Assembly (NCBI GenBank): GCA_964440915.1
Contig: CAYTTV010000001.1
Location: 81,655-145,654 of the forward strand
Direction of reading: 5' to 3'
Length of the DNA: 64,000 nt
Source: CAMPJM01 sp964440915
GTDB lineage: Bacteria; Bacteroidota; Bacteroidia; Cytophagales; Cyclobacteriaceae
Of this stretch, positions 54,376 through 64,000 are shown in pieces. The position numbers were made by a program, and so were the translations under genes. The notes below the pieces were generated by a model that had not been told where the DNA came from, ran no database searches, and saw only the letters and a program-made list of their open reading frames with translations. The stretch's first letter is position 1. Each line of letters begins with the position of its first letter.

Positions 54376-56490
54376 TCAATTTTTTTTGCCTGAAGCACTG
54401 CTTTCTGCATGCTCATCACCAATTTTATTGTTTTTATTTTCTTCCACTTCCTTTAGAGGCTCGCCATTCTTTTCCTTTTTCTCCTCGAGTGTCGTGGCAT
54501 CTGGTTCAAGCACTTCTTTGTCATACTCGCTATTGGTATAAGCCTGATAAGTAGTTTGTTTGTCAAACGGCCTAGGCCCTATAAGCCTTTCTAAGTCGTT
54601 TTGGAAGATAATCTCTTTCTCAAGCAACTCCTGAGCAATTATTTCCAATTTACTTTTCTTGTCCATCAAGAGGTCTTTGGTCGTAGCATACGCTTGCGCT
54701 ATGAGCTTGCTTACCTCCTCATCTATAATCTGAGCTGTTGCTTCAGAGTACGGCTTATTGAAGTTGTATTCAGAAGCCTTGGAATCATAAAATGACAGGT
54801 GCCCTAATTTTTCATTCATCCCATATACGGTCACAATACTGTATGCCAACTTCGTAACCCTTTCCAAGTCGCTCAGCGCTCCTGTAGATATCTTTCCAAA
54901 AATGATCTCTTCTGCAGCCCGCCCACCTAGTGTCATGCGCATTTCATCCATCAGTTGCTCTGTTTGGTACAGGAACTGCTCTTTAGGCAGATATTGGGCA
55001 TATCCTAGTGCTGCCACACCTCGGGGCACTATGCTCACCTTTACCAATGGATCTGCGTGCTCCAAAAACCATCCGGCTACAGCGTGCCCTGCCTCGTGGT
55101 AGGCTACGATCTTCTTCTCCTCTTGAGAAATTATTTTGTTCTTTTTTTCCAAACCACCGATTACCCTGTCTATGGCATCATGGAAGTCTTGCATATCTAC
55201 CGCTTCCTTGTTCCTTCTTGCTGCAATCAAAGCTGCCTCGTTACATACGTTGGCAATTTCGGCTCCAGCAAAACCTGGTGTTTGAGCGGCCAAACTTTTG
55301 GACTCCACATCTGGTGCCAATTTCAAGGGCAGGAGGTGTACTTTAAAAATTGCCTCTCGTCCTACGATATCTGGCTTATCTATGCTGATTTGCCTATCGA
55401 AACGTCCTGGTCGCAATAAAGCAGAATCCAGTACGTCCGGCCTGTTGGTAGCGGCAAGGATAATTACTCCTGAGTCAGTAGCAAACCCGTCCATTTCTAC
55501 TAGCAATGAATTCAGTGTATTTTCACGCTCGTCGTTAGATCCGGGCATTTGGCCACGTCCTCTGGACCTGCCGATGGCATCAATTTCATCTATAAACACG
55601 ATACAAGGTGCCTTTTCCTTCGCTTGCTTAAACAAATCCCTGACACGAGCCGCCCCTACACCTACGAACATCTCCACAAAATCAGATCCTGACAAGGTAA
55701 AGAAAGGAACGCCTGCTTCGCCAGCCACAGCTTTTGCTAGCAACGTCTTACCCGTACCCGGCGAACCTACCAAAAGTGCCCCTTTAGGAATTTTTCCTCC
55801 TAACTTGGTAAACTTTTGAGGCGTTTTTAGGAATTCAACGATTTCGGCTACTTCTTCTTTTGCTTCGTCCAGACCTGCCACATTGTCGAAAGTGATCTTT
55901 ACTTTATTCTCAGCATCGAAAAGTGCAGCCTTAGACTTGCCAATATTGAAGATTTGTCCTCCAGGGCCACCCCCTCCAGTCATTCTTCTCATCAAAAACC
56001 AAAATCCAAACAAGATCAGGATGATGAATCCCCAATTGAATAAAATGCTGGTATAGTCGGTCCTGGGTTCAATCCTATAGCCTATCCTTTGGTCTTCGGG
56101 AAGCTGCGCCTCGATTTCCTGAAACTTTTTGTCAAAGATTTCAGGCGAGGTAACATTGAAGCGATAATGTGGTACTTGGTTGTACGGCACGCTCGTCCTG
56201 TCCCCTATTTCATTTTTATACTTAGGCTCATTTAATGCCTCTTGCTTCAAATAAACCTCCACATAGTCCTGATCTTTCACAAAAATCACTCTCTGCACGT
56301 CAGCATCGAGCATTATTTCCTCGAAGCGCTTGATGGAGATTTCCTTGACGGTATTGCTTTTGTTAAAGAAGAATATTCCAAAAATCACAGCCGACAATAC
56401 GATTACAACCCAAATTTGGTAATTGGGCTTATTCGCATTCGGTGGGTTTGGGATGAAATTCTTCTTTTTATTATTAGGTACTTCTGCCAT
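54376..56490 (-). CDS. ftsH: ATP-dependent zinc metalloprotease FtsH
   Basis: FtsH is the membrane AAA+ protease that removes misassembled membrane proteins and regulates soluble ones. The 704-aa protein has TM1 (about 26-43), a periplasmic domain, TM2 (about 148-168), Walker A GSPGTGKT (242-249), Walker B IVFIDEIDAIG, and the zinc site HEAGHA (465-470). The C-terminal tail of about 50 residues is charged and low-complexity. The final residues HAESSASGKKN have no clear role. Confidence 0.98.
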   Translation of the reverse strand: MAEVPNNKKKNFIPNPPNANKPNYQIWVVIVLSAVIFGIFFFNKSNTVKEISIKRFEEIMLDADVQRVIFVKDQDYVEVYLKQEALNEPKYKNEIGDRTSVPYNQVPHYRFNVTSPEIFDKKFQEIEAQLPEDQRIGYRIEPRTDYTSILFNWGFIILILFGFWFLMRRMTGGGGPGGQIFNIGKSKAALFDAENKVKITFDNVAGLDEAKEEVAEIVEFLKTPQKFTKLGGKIPKGALLVGSPGTGKTLLAKAVAGEAGVPFFTLSGSDFVEMFVGVGAARVRDLFKQAKEKAPCIVFIDEIDAIGRSRGRGQMPGSNDERENTLNSLLVEMDGFATDSGVIILAATNRPDVLDSALLRPGRFDRQISIDKPDIVGREAIFKVHLLPLKLAPDVESKSLAAQTPGFAGAEIANVCNEAALIAARRNKEAVDMQDFHDAIDRVIGGLEKKNKIISQEEKKIVAYHEAGHAVAGWFLEHADPLVKVSIVPRGVAALGYAQYLPKEQFLYQTEQLMDEMRMTLGGRAAEEIIFGKISTGALSDLERVTKLAYSIVTVYGMNEKLGHLSFYDSKASEYNFNKPYSEATAQIIDEEVSKLIAQAYATTKDLLMDKKSKLEIIAQELLEKEIIFQNDLERLIGPRPFDKQTTYQAYTNSEYDKEVLEPDATTLEEKKEKNGEPLKEVEENKNNKIGDEHAESSASGKKN

Positions 56491-56555
56491 TATTAATGAT
56501 TATGTTAATACTTTTTTCAACACTAGATGTACGATAAGGTCAACAGATGGGCCTA

Positions 56556-56930
56556 TTAAGGTTCCACAGCGGTGATCTTTGCATCTCCCCATAGATCTTC
56601 AAGAGCGAAGAAAGCCCTGCGATCTTTTTTGAAAACATGCGCCACTACATCGACATAGTCTATCAAAATCCATTCCTTATTTTTTTCCCCTTCTGTATGC
56701 CAGGGGTTTTGGTGGGCATCCTTATAAACCATCTCTTCCACGCCTCCTGCAATGGCATCTACTTGGGTATCGGATGTACCCGTTCCAATGACAAAGTAAT
56801 CGGCAATGGCGTTTTTCAACCCTTTCAACTCTATGATGACAACATCAGAAGCCTTCTTATTCAACATTCCATGAGCAACAATCTTACTTAACGCTTCTGA
56901 ATTTATTGCTTGCTTGCTTTTGTCTTCCAA
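56556..56930 (-). CDS. rsfS: ribosome silencing factor RsfS
   Basis: RsfS binds L14 and blocks subunit joining in slow growth. The 124-aa protein has KKASDVVIIELKGLKNAIADYF and VIGTGTSDTQVDAIA, then the HTEGEKNKEWILIDYVDVVAHVF block in shortened form at the end. The start is TTG at 56930 (TTG GAA GAC AAA), with no ATG upstream. It precedes ftsH by 65 bases on the same strand and diverges from birA. Confidence 0.93.
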   Translation of the reverse strand: MEDKSKQAINSEALSKIVAHGMLNKKASDVVIIELKGLKNAIADYFVIGTGTSDTQVDAIAGGVEEMVYKDAHQNPWHTEGEKNKEWILIDYVDVVAHVFKKDRRAFFALEDLWGDAKITAVEP

Positions 56931-57066
56931 TTATATTTATTTGTTTTTAAAACTCAGCCCTGATGTTGTAACCTATGCCCTTATTGGCATGGTTAAAAAA
57001 CTTGACGACTTTAAGTTATTGTGAATTTATCTTTTAATATTGCAACTACAAATCTACGAAAAATAG

Positions 57067-57822
57067 TTGCATAAATACTTTGCCAACACCACATTTGTAG
57101 GTAAACAAATTGTTTATCTGCCATCTTGTCACTCTACTAATGACATCATAGCTAAAATGGTTCCTGAAGGCAACCTTTTAGAGGGAAGCGTAGTGATAAC
57201 AGATGAGCAGACTTCCGGCAGAGGCCAACGAGGCAATTCCTGGGAAGCAGCAAAAGGCCAGAACCTCACCTTTTCCCTCTTGCTCAAACCTTCATTTCTA
57301 CCCCTGAGTTCCCAGTTCTATCTTAATATACTTTCTTCTTTAGCCATAACCGACACACTCAGCGCTCACATGCCAGATGGATTGGCCATAAAATGGCCTA
57401 ATGACCTCTATTGGGAGCAGTTCAAATTAGGAGGGATATTGACAGAGAACACACTCCGGAACGCAAAGATTGAAAACACCATAATAGGCATTGGTCTTAA
57501 CATCAATCAGCAGGACTTCTTCTCACCAAAGGCCTCCTCAATGGCTTTGGTATGCGGACGAGAATTTATACTGGAGCATATTTTAGCGGAGCTGTTGGCC
57601 CATCTGGAAAATCGTTACTTACAGCTTAAAAACCGGCACTATAGCCATATGAAGGCGGAGTACCTAGAAAAAATGTACTGGATGGGAGAAAAAAGGGTAT
57701 TTAAAGATACCGATTACTTTGAGGGTACCATATGCGGCATCGACGACACAGGCCAGCTCATGATAGAAACCGACAGTGGCATGAAGAAATTCGGCGTAAA
57801 GGAAGTAAGCTTTATAGAGTGA
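57067..57822 (+). CDS. birA: biotin-[acetyl-CoA-carboxylase] ligase
   Basis: BirA attaches biotin to the carrier Lys of biotin-dependent enzymes. The 251-aa protein is the catalytic form with no N-terminal DNA-binding domain. It has SGRGQRGNSWEAAKGQNLTF (biotinyl-AMP loop), LAIKWPNDLYWEQFKLGGIL, and a C-terminal SH3-like domain (about 205-251). The start is TTG at 57067, in line with the family N-terminus MHKYFANTTFVG. Confidence 0.93.
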   Translation: MHKYFANTTFVGKQIVYLPSCHSTNDIIAKMVPEGNLLEGSVVITDEQTSGRGQRGNSWEAAKGQNLTFSLLLKPSFLPLSSQFYLNILSSLAITDTLSAHMPDGLAIKWPNDLYWEQFKLGGILTENTLRNAKIENTIIGIGLNINQQDFFSPKASSMALVCGREFILEHILAELLAHLENRYLQLKNRHYSHMKAEYLEKMYWMGEKRVFKDTDYFEGTICGIDDTGQLMIETDSGMKKFGVKEVSFIE

Positions 57823-57866
57823 GTCTTTTGCTATAGGACCTTCTTGCAACGCCTCTACAGTATTCA

Positions 57867-58128
57867 TCAACTGGTTGCCGACTCCTCGTCTATTTCATCT
57901 CCTAGCTGACCATCGCTCACCGAAATCACCCTATCCATATCGCTCCTAGTATAAGAATTACGATAACTAAGCGTAACAACCGCTCTTGAGCACAAACTCC
58001 CAATTCGATTTAGGTCGCACCCGTATATCAATCGGAAGAACATGCTCTATATTAAACCCAAAGTCCCATTTCGTGTATTGAGCATCTGACCATATGGATA
58101 GAATACCAGACTCTTTTAGTCGTAATTT
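57867..58128 (-). pseudogene. possible decayed coding remnant
   Basis: In the 363-base gap between birA and the giant gene, the minus strand holds two adjacent frames that read like protein once a single frameshift near 57977 is allowed. The first is about 53 codons, with GILSIWSDAQYTKWDFGFNI. The second is about 38 codons, with TLSYRNSYTRSDMDRVISVS, ending at a TGA at 57867. The segments resemble outer-membrane barrel strands, but I have no match. It may be chance. Confidence 0.3.
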
Positions 58129-58185
58129 TCAATATTTAAAACATGCTTTCCCATGTACTACCTTATGACACATGAAAACAGCAGC

Positions 58186-61100
58186 TTATTCTTTTATAAT
58201 GCGCTTTACAACTCTCTTAGTACCGTATACGATCTCTATCATATAAGTTCCAGGGCTTAGGCTCTCTAGGTTTAACGCATAGCTCATTTCGTTTTCTTGC
58301 ATCACGGTTACCGGATATTTTCGCCCTCTTAGGTCAAACAGGGAAAAGACAGGAGCTTCCATAAAATAGGAAGAGAACTGCAAATGAACTTTGTCCTTCG
58401 TTGGATTAGGATAAATTGTAATGTGCTGGACTCGGTCGACTTTATTTACGCTAATTACTTTAGAATAGGTAAATTGCCCATCTGTATCGACTTCCTTTAA
58501 GCGATAATAAAAAGTGCCAGACCAAAGCAAATGATCCACCATATCATATTCTACTTTTTTGTTGGAATTCCCTGAGGATTTCACTTTTCCGATTGGCTCA
58601 AAGGTTTTCATATCTACGCTTCGCTCAACGACAAAGTAATCATGGTTTATCTCGGATGATGTTGCCCAATTTAACGCTATCCCGTTATCAACTGCCTCGC
58701 CGCTAAAGTATAACAGCTCTATAGGTAATGGAGTGTTATCATTGGTGGTATGTACCACAAAACTGGAGAAACTTTGTGTCCCTACTGTGAATATCCTATC
58801 GCTCGTACCTAGAGAGTGAAGTATGGATGAAAACAAGGTTCTTGGACCACCCGCCACTAATGGATCTAAGGTATTTGAATCGTCGATTTTGGTAATTCGC
58901 AAGTAATCTGTATTGAAGCTGCTCTCCATAACCCCCTCCTCAATCAAACCAACATCCACAGATTTTTGCTGCAAATCATTAATCTCTTGACCAAGCGCAT
59001 AAAAACGAATGTACACTTTTTCACCATCAGGCTGATTGCTTGGCGCTATCCACCAATTCCTGTTTAATAAATATTCTGTCCCGTTTGTTCTCACAGCAGT
59101 TTTTCCATTTAAAATTCGGACACCATAGCATGTGGACCCAAGATCATTGCCTACAGGATTAATACTGAATATTAACCTGCCGCTTTGGTCTAGCACATGC
59201 ACCCATTGGTGGCCATTTAAAACTTCGCATGAACCTCCAGAAACTGAAAAATCAGCAAGCGTATTTCTAATGGAAAGTCCATTTGGTACAGAGGGGCTTA
59301 ATGCGTTAAAGGGGTCAGTATAAGTTATCGCTTCGATATAATCTGGAATGCCATCCATATCCGTATCAGATTCCTTGTCAACCGAACCTATTGCCCCGCC
59401 CGCGCTAATAATAGCTTCCATAGCGTTGGTAACACCATCTCCATCGGAATCCAATCCTCCGGATGCTACTGGATGGTTTCCGTCATTGGGGTTAGTATTG
59501 TTAATGATCTCCAGAAAATCCGGCACTCCATCACCATCCGTATCGGTCGTGAAATTGGCGTTAGATGCTCCTCCTTTTTGGGCAATCAATTGTTCTAAGG
59601 CATCGGGCAACCCATCGCCATCAGAATCTAGCGCACCATTAGGGGTAGGAGAATGGCTATCAAAAGGATTTGTACCGTTTTTCACCTCAATCCAATCAGG
59701 AATCCCGTCGCCGTCTGTGTCTGTATAACGCGTGACAGGTCCGGTTGCACCATTATCAATCAGTATTCTTTCGAGGGCATCTGAAATACTATCTCGATTT
59801 ACACCTGATGCACTATTAGTATCCGTATAAGGGCTACCGCCAATCACTGGAGAGTTTCCATTGTAGGGATCGGTGCCATAAGCGATTTCAAAATAATTGG
59901 GAATACCATCTTCATCAGAATCGCTTAAAAGGTCAATGGCTGTGCCCAAACCGAAATAGTTGATTCCATTGAGGTCTACGTTGGTGAAAGTCACCACCTG
60001 ACCACTCCATGAAGTAGGTGTTACCAGCCTCGATATCCCATTAGCAAAATTGCTGTTGTTGTCCAGGATGAGTGAAAAATCATTGACGTTTTTGGTAGAA
60101 TATCCTAAACCATTTAAGTCAAAACTTAATGTAACAGTTCCAGGAGTATTCGTGGTCTGCACGGCCCATTTTCTCTGCACCATTTCTCCAACTTCTGCAG
60201 GCACACCTGTAGCGGTAGAAGACATTGTACTTCCATTATTTCCTATGACCAAGAAATCATTATTGTTCAAGCTGCCTGGATTACCAATTGTTAAAACAGC
60301 ACCTGCATTTACACTTTTTGAAGATGTTTGGATAAAATCATAACGTGCATAAGAAACAATGCCAATCACATCGTTGGTAAAGCCTGTAAAGGTAGAAACA
60401 TTATATACCGTAGTGCCTCCAAGGGTATAATTCCTGTTTCCCGAAGGATCCAAGGTTAACCCATACTTCAGTGCCAGATAAGTTTCGATATTTCTTTTTT
60501 CTGGATTTGTTTGGGTAGTAGAAAAACTTAGGACCTCGCCAATCTTCCCTTTGAAAGCTCCATTGCTGCTAAAGTTATTTCCTATACGATAGGCTTGGTT
60601 GTTAAGATTGGCAAAAGTACCTGCGGTAGAAGCAGAAAGTTCAAATGCATTAGTGAACAAGGTCTGAGGGCTACTTCCATTGTTACTCCTAGCATTAAAT
60701 ATGGTTGGATTATTATAAGACGCATTACTTATAAATGTTGTATAGCGAGTGTTTCTATAGACATGCGTAAGCACTTCATTAGTTGCGCCTATTGCATTCC
60801 CCAATGCCAAACCGCTAATTTGTCCTGATTGAAATCCTAGTATATATCCCGCATTACTGGAGCTACTATAATTCTCGGGATCAGCCATGACAAAATATTC
60901 TCGTGTATAAAATCCTCTCGTTCCTCCGATAGCATTGCCATCAAACTGAAGCGCATGATTGCCATTGATTGCGCTGTTTACTAAGGTGGGTCCTGTACCT
61001 GCTTGTGTAGCATTGTTGTTTAGACCACTTTGATCCGCCCAAGCAGTTGCCCGGGTGCCGCTTAAGGTGAGTCCCTTATCAGCACGGAGCCATAGTGTAT

Positions 61101-64000
61101 TGTTGTCTCCTATAGAAGGAATAGCAGGAATGGCAAGGGTGAAGAAGTCGCCATGCTCAAATGCTACATTACGGAATACCAGGGTATTGTCGGTAAATTC
61201 AGAGGCAGCAATAGCCCTACTAGCGGTCGAAAAATTACCACTATTATTAATAAGCAAAGAGTAAAAATTGGCAGTTTTTGAACGTCTCTCAAATTGAGGA
61301 AGGTCTCCTATGTATACCTTTACCGTAACTGCTCCTGGGTTACCTGTCACAGAAACCCTATACTCAGCACTTATCCGTTCATCATATTGGGAAGGCAATT
61401 CGGTCGTTTGAATAGCAGTAGCAGAAGCACCGTCTTTGCCCCATATGAGATAAGAACCGTTGGGCATAGCAGCAGTTTTGCCCATCTCAACTACTGCCTC
61501 CGTGTTACTGCTTTTTGATCGGGGTTGGTCAAATCCATTGTCGAGGTCACGGGCGATGCCGGCAATATTGTTGGGATGTGTTTTAAAGGTATAAATGGAA
61601 TTGCCTCGTGCCGTATAATTTTGAGCAGTAATATCCAAGGTAATGCCATATTTGATCGCCAAATAAGTCTCCACGTCTCTGCGCTTAATGTCAGTTAAGC
61701 GGCTGCTGTAACTGATCACTTCTGCAATTTGTCCAACATACGGTGAACCATTGAATGCACTGCCTATCCGGAGTTCTCTATCTGATAAGTTCTTGAAACT
61801 TCCTGTTGTGCTATTATTTCTCCGAATCCCATCCACATATAATTCCTGCTGGTTTCCACCAACATTATTTTTAGAGTTTATTATTAGAGGAGAATTTAAA
61901 GCATTATTATTACTCGAGGTAATTGCAACACCATATCCTCCCCTCAGAGAATGAGATACAATTTCATTCGTAAACGGTCCACCCGAGAAGTTTCCTATTG
62001 CAAGAACACTGGTCGCACCACTTTCTACACTTTCAAAACCTAATAATGCACCTTGCGCATTGCTCCTATTTACAGCAGCGTTAGGCTTGGCTACCACAAA
62101 ATAATCCTGGGTATAAAACCCGTCGATACCATCCAGATAATCGTTATTAAATGCGATGGAAGGGTTGAAGTTGATTCCATCATCAACGTAAGTAGGTCTT
62201 AAGGAATTATTTCCCTGATAAACATCCTTGGCATTTCCAGAGTAGTCTGACCAGCGCTTTACACTATTACCATCTAGAGAAACTCCTCCATCTGCTTTGA
62301 ACCACATACTGAGGTTGTCTTTTACGCCCCCTGGAGAAGTGGTCTGGATATCACCCCCGATGGTAAAGTATTCACCACTGCTAAAATCAATGCCATGGAA
62401 TGTTACAATAGTTTGCCCTTCGCTGTTGGTAGAACGAACACCGTTGGTATGGGCAGTAGCGGTAGAAAAAGTATTGGGAACACTAGAACCAGCAGGTGCC
62501 TGAAAAAGGTTGACAGTAGAATTGTCAATATCAATCCCCAATTGATTCAAGTTAATGGTCACATCTACTGTGCCTACATTGCCGGTTTCTTGCACATACC
62601 AAGTGCGGGCAAAACGATCTACGTTACCAGCAGGAACATGTGTAGACACCCAAGATACTGGCCCTCCGTCATCTCCCCACACCAAATAGTCGCCATTGTC
62701 TAGTCCCGAAGGGTTGGACATTTTAATAATCGCTCCTTGATTTACACTCTTGCTAGCGGTTTGGTTTAGTCCTTGGCTTGCAATGTTCTTCCCTAGGCCT
62801 GCAATGTCTTTTGCGTAGTTTTTATTACCATAGATAGATGCGCCTTTTACCGTATAATTTTGCGTACTGATATCTAAGGTAATGCCATATTTGATGGCCA
62901 GGTAAGTTTCTACATCCCTTCTTTGGCTGGCTGAAAGGGGCGTGCTGTAGGAAATAAGTTCTGCAATCCGGCCATTGAAGGGCAAATTCCTGTTCAAGGG
63001 ATCATTGAACAGGTTACCTAACCTGTACCGCTGATTGTTAAGATTATAAAAAGCCCCTTTATAAGCTTCCTGGTTGTTCGCTTGCAGACCATTGTTATGT
63101 ACGTATTGCCCTTTGGGTATACCTCCTTCCAGATAGTTCCCCGAGGAAATCAATGAAGGGTTACCGTAGTTAAACTCCGTATCGGTTTGCAAGGCCCTAT
63201 AACTAGTTAAAGTGCCCCCTACTGCATGAGTGATGATTTCATTTTCAACTACTTGGGTACTAGGGCCAAAAGCCAAGTGTCCAAAACCATTATTTTCAAA
63301 ACCAATTATACGTCCTATCGATTTTTTGTTGTTGTAAATCTCATTTGGATCTACAACAACAAAATATTGTTGAGTATAAAAACCTGCCCCTCCATCCATA
63401 TAAGGTCCCTGCTCAAAATACACCACCGGATTACCATTTAAGGCATCGGGGATATATTGCGGTTTACGGCTATTAGTATTTTGAGTGGCATGATTAGCAT
63501 TTCCGCTCTGGTCCTGCCAGGCTGCTACAGCCCCACCGCTTTCAGTAATTCCCTGATCTGCTTTGAGCCAGAGGGAAGTGCCATAAACTCCACCTGGTGA
63601 AACCGGAGGTTCTTCCCTTTTAATCACGAAATTATCAAATGCCACACCGTCGTCAACTGCTGTACCATTGGATACAAAACGAACGCGGAAGCGTACATTC
63701 TGCTTGCCGGATAATTCGGCTGGCAAAACTATGCTGGTTGGTTGCCAACTTCCGTTATTGCCACCCCAGCCATCTCCCATGCCATCAATCTCTTCGTTAT
63801 ACCAATTAGTACCACCTCCTTTATTTCCCAAGCCTTCCCATGCGCCTCCATCAATGGAATACTCTACCCTCATACCATCATAAACATCATACCAATTATA
63901 TTCAAGACAAATAATAAAACTTCTTATACATTCTCCCCGCACCTGATTACTGGCTGTTTTATACCTTACATCCATGGATAAAGTCAGCATAGAATTTTCT
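58186..64000 (-). CDS. giant T9SS-exported repeat protein (partial, N-terminus beyond the window)
   Basis: The minus-strand frame is open at base 64000. The ATG at 63990 lies mid-domain, so the true start is outside. At least 1937 residues are seen. From the N-terminus: a concanavalin-like/MAM-like region, then three homologous LamG-like modules (about 132-551, 552-956, 957-1353). Each opens with LWLKADxG-type strands and has FYTxxYFVV and DVETYLAIKYGITLD. Then come thrombospondin type 3-like calcium repeats (about 1354-1567, DTDGDGIPDWIE type), an unassigned region, a fibronectin-like region (LLYFSGEAVDNGIALNWATS) and a T9SS type A sorting domain (about 1855-1934, ITIYPNPTKDKVHLQF). It is probably a surface adhesin or glycan binder. 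Confidence 0.92.
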   Translation of the reverse strand, partial: ENSMLTLSMDVRYKTASNQVRGECIRSFIICLEYNWYDVYDGMRVEYSIDGGAWEGLGNKGGGTNWYNEEIDGMGDGWGGNNGSWQPTSIVLPAELSGKQNVRFRVRFVSNGTAVDDGVAFDNFVIKREEPPVSPGGVYGTSLWLKADQGITESGGAVAAWQDQSGNANHATQNTNSRKPQYIPDALNGNPVVYFEQGPYMDGGAGFYTQQYFVVVDPNEIYNNKKSIGRIIGFENNGFGHLAFGPSTQVVENEIITHAVGGTLTSYRALQTDTEFNYGNPSLISSGNYLEGGIPKGQYVHNNGLQANNQEAYKGAFYNLNNQRYRLGNLFNDPLNRNLPFNGRIAELISYSTPLSASQRRDVETYLAIKYGITLDISTQNYTVKGASIYGNKNYAKDIAGLGKNIASQGLNQTASKSVNQGAIIKMSNPSGLDNGDYLVWGDDGGPVSWVSTHVPAGNVDRFARTWYVQETGNVGTVDVTINLNQLGIDIDNSTVNLFQAPAGSSVPNTFSTATAHTNGVRSTNSEGQTIVTFHGIDFSSGEYFTIGGDIQTTSPGGVKDNLSMWFKADGGVSLDGNSVKRWSDYSGNAKDVYQGNNSLRPTYVDDGINFNPSIAFNNDYLDGIDGFYTQDYFVVAKPNAAVNRSNAQGALLGFESVESGATSVLAIGNFSGGPFTNEIVSHSLRGGYGVAITSSNNNALNSPLIINSKNNVGGNQQELYVDGIRRNNSTTGSFKNLSDRELRIGSAFNGSPYVGQIAEVISYSSRLTDIKRRDVETYLAIKYGITLDITAQNYTARGNSIYTFKTHPNNIAGIARDLDNGFDQPRSKSSNTEAVVEMGKTAAMPNGSYLIWGKDGASATAIQTTELPSQYDERISAEYRVSVTGNPGAVTVKVYIGDLPQFERRSKTANFYSLLINNSGNFSTASRAIAASEFTDNTLVFRNVAFEHGDFFTLAIPAIPSIGDNNTLWLRADKGLTLSGTRATAWADQSGLNNNATQAGTGPTLVNSAINGNHALQFDGNAIGGTRGFYTREYFVMADPENYSSSSNAGYILGFQSGQISGLALGNAIGATNEVLTHVYRNTRYTTFISNASYNNPTIFNARSNNGSSPQTLFTNAFELSASTAGTFANLNNQAYRIGNNFSSNGAFKGKIGEVLSFSTTQTNPEKRNIETYLALKYGLTLDPSGNRNYTLGGTTVYNVSTFTGFTNDVIGIVSYARYDFIQTSSKSVNAGAVLTIGNPGSLNNNDFLVIGNNGSTMSSTATGVPAEVGEMVQRKWAVQTTNTPGTVTLSFDLNGLGYSTKNVNDFSLILDNNSNFANGISRLVTPTSWSGQVVTFTNVDLNGINYFGLGTAIDLLSDSDEDGIPNYFEIAYGTDPYNGNSPVIGGSPYTDTNSASGVNRDSISDALERILIDNGATGPVTRYTDTDGDGIPDWIEVKNGTNPFDSHSPTPNGALDSDGDGLPDALEQLIAQKGGASNANFTTDTDGDGVPDFLEIINNTNPNDGNHPVASGGLDSDGDGVTNAMEAIISAGGAIGSVDKESDTDMDGIPDYIEAITYTDPFNALSPSVPNGLSIRNTLADFSVSGGSCEVLNGHQWVHVLDQSGRLIFSINPVGNDLGSTCYGVRILNGKTAVRTNGTEYLLNRNWWIAPSNQPDGEKVYIRFYALGQEINDLQQKSVDVGLIEEGVMESSFNTDYLRITKIDDSNTLDPLVAGGPRTLFSSILHSLGTSDRIFTVGTQSFSSFVVHTTNDNTPLPIELLYFSGEAVDNGIALNWATSSEINHDYFVVERSVDMKTFEPIGKVKSSGNSNKKVEYDMVDHLLWSGTFYYRLKEVDTDGQFTYSKVISVNKVDRVQHITIYPNPTKDKVHLQFSSYFMEAPVFSLFDLRGRKYPVTVMQENEMSYALNLESLSPGTYMIEIVYGTKRVVKRIIKE

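Noticed and set aside
59290..59940. Tandem DNA repeats considered as a CRISPR or satellite
   Set aside because: They encode protein-level calcium repeats (thrombospondin type 3-like) within the giant gene, with no regular DNA unit and spacer.

Overview
The window is a Bacteroidota chromosome fragment, most likely Cytophagales-like. The evidence is type IX secretion (T9SS) sorting domains, a PorD-type DUF4835 protein, a SusD lipoprotein, DUF3857/transglutaminase proteins, an OstA-like LptA, the IPExxxVDY protein beside pyk, and many promoters of the Bacteroidota form TTTG-N20-TAnnTTTG. Most of it is housekeeping sequence on both strands. No rRNA, tRNA, CRISPR array or intact insertion sequence was seen.

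Layout. 1-5045: an M16 peptidase cut by the left edge, two glycosyltransferases (GT4, GT9) and an aminopeptidase P interrupted by 100 Ns. The Ns are flanked by an exact 55-bp duplication; collapsing it restores the gene. 5250-7343: a fasciclin/SusD fusion lipoprotein. 7416-10018 (minus): rplM-rpsI-rpsB-tsf. 10131-14106 (minus): an RluA-type pseudouridine synthase, lgt, nadE. 14360-15748: a CE15-like esterase. 15799-18059 (minus): acpP-fabF-rnc. 18434-20642: IPExxxVDY gene and pyk. 20716-28162 (minus): a hybrid histidine kinase, a lone receiver, a 91-aa unknown, a metallo-hydrolase and an RqcH-like NFACT protein, tightly packed. 28524-31567: miaA, gcvT, comB. 31594-32540: a dense regulatory region. 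32556-37096 (minus): MazG-like, dtd, SDR, YkvA, an unknown, a cNMP-binding protein and tilS. 37194-44879: ostA-like, a T9SS cargo, then bamD-rpoZ-coaBC-porD and recN. 44912-48757 (minus): two DUF3857 proteins. 48967-50701: fabI, ispE. 50789-56930 (minus): FKBP, DUF2064, a propeller protein, lpxH, ftsH, rsfS. 57067-57822: birA. 58186-64000 (minus): a giant T9SS cargo open at the right edge.

The most notable signal lies upstream of an unknown gene on the minus strand (31594-32085). In transcript order it has a 10-bp dyad, a TAGCTTTG promoter element, a hairpin, and a complete SAM-I type riboswitch (P1-P4, the GGCAACC and AAGGTGC cores, and a 5-bp loop/J3-4 pseudoknot). These are followed by an 18-codon leader ORF ending in five Cys codons, then an AT-rich hairpin. 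The 163-aa product has no Cys and only one internal Met. This looks like dual SAM and cysteine sensing of a sulfur-poor protein that is not a recognisable methionine enzyme.

Together the genes cover translation (S2, S9, L13, EF-Ts, RsfS, MiaA, TilS, Dtd, RqcH), lipid and envelope synthesis (AcpP, FabF, FabI, LpxH, Lgt, BamD, OstA-like), cofactor synthesis (NadE, CoaBC, BirA, IspE) and T9SS export with two predicted cargo proteins. Start codons other than ATG are common (TTG and GTG) and decide several gene starts.
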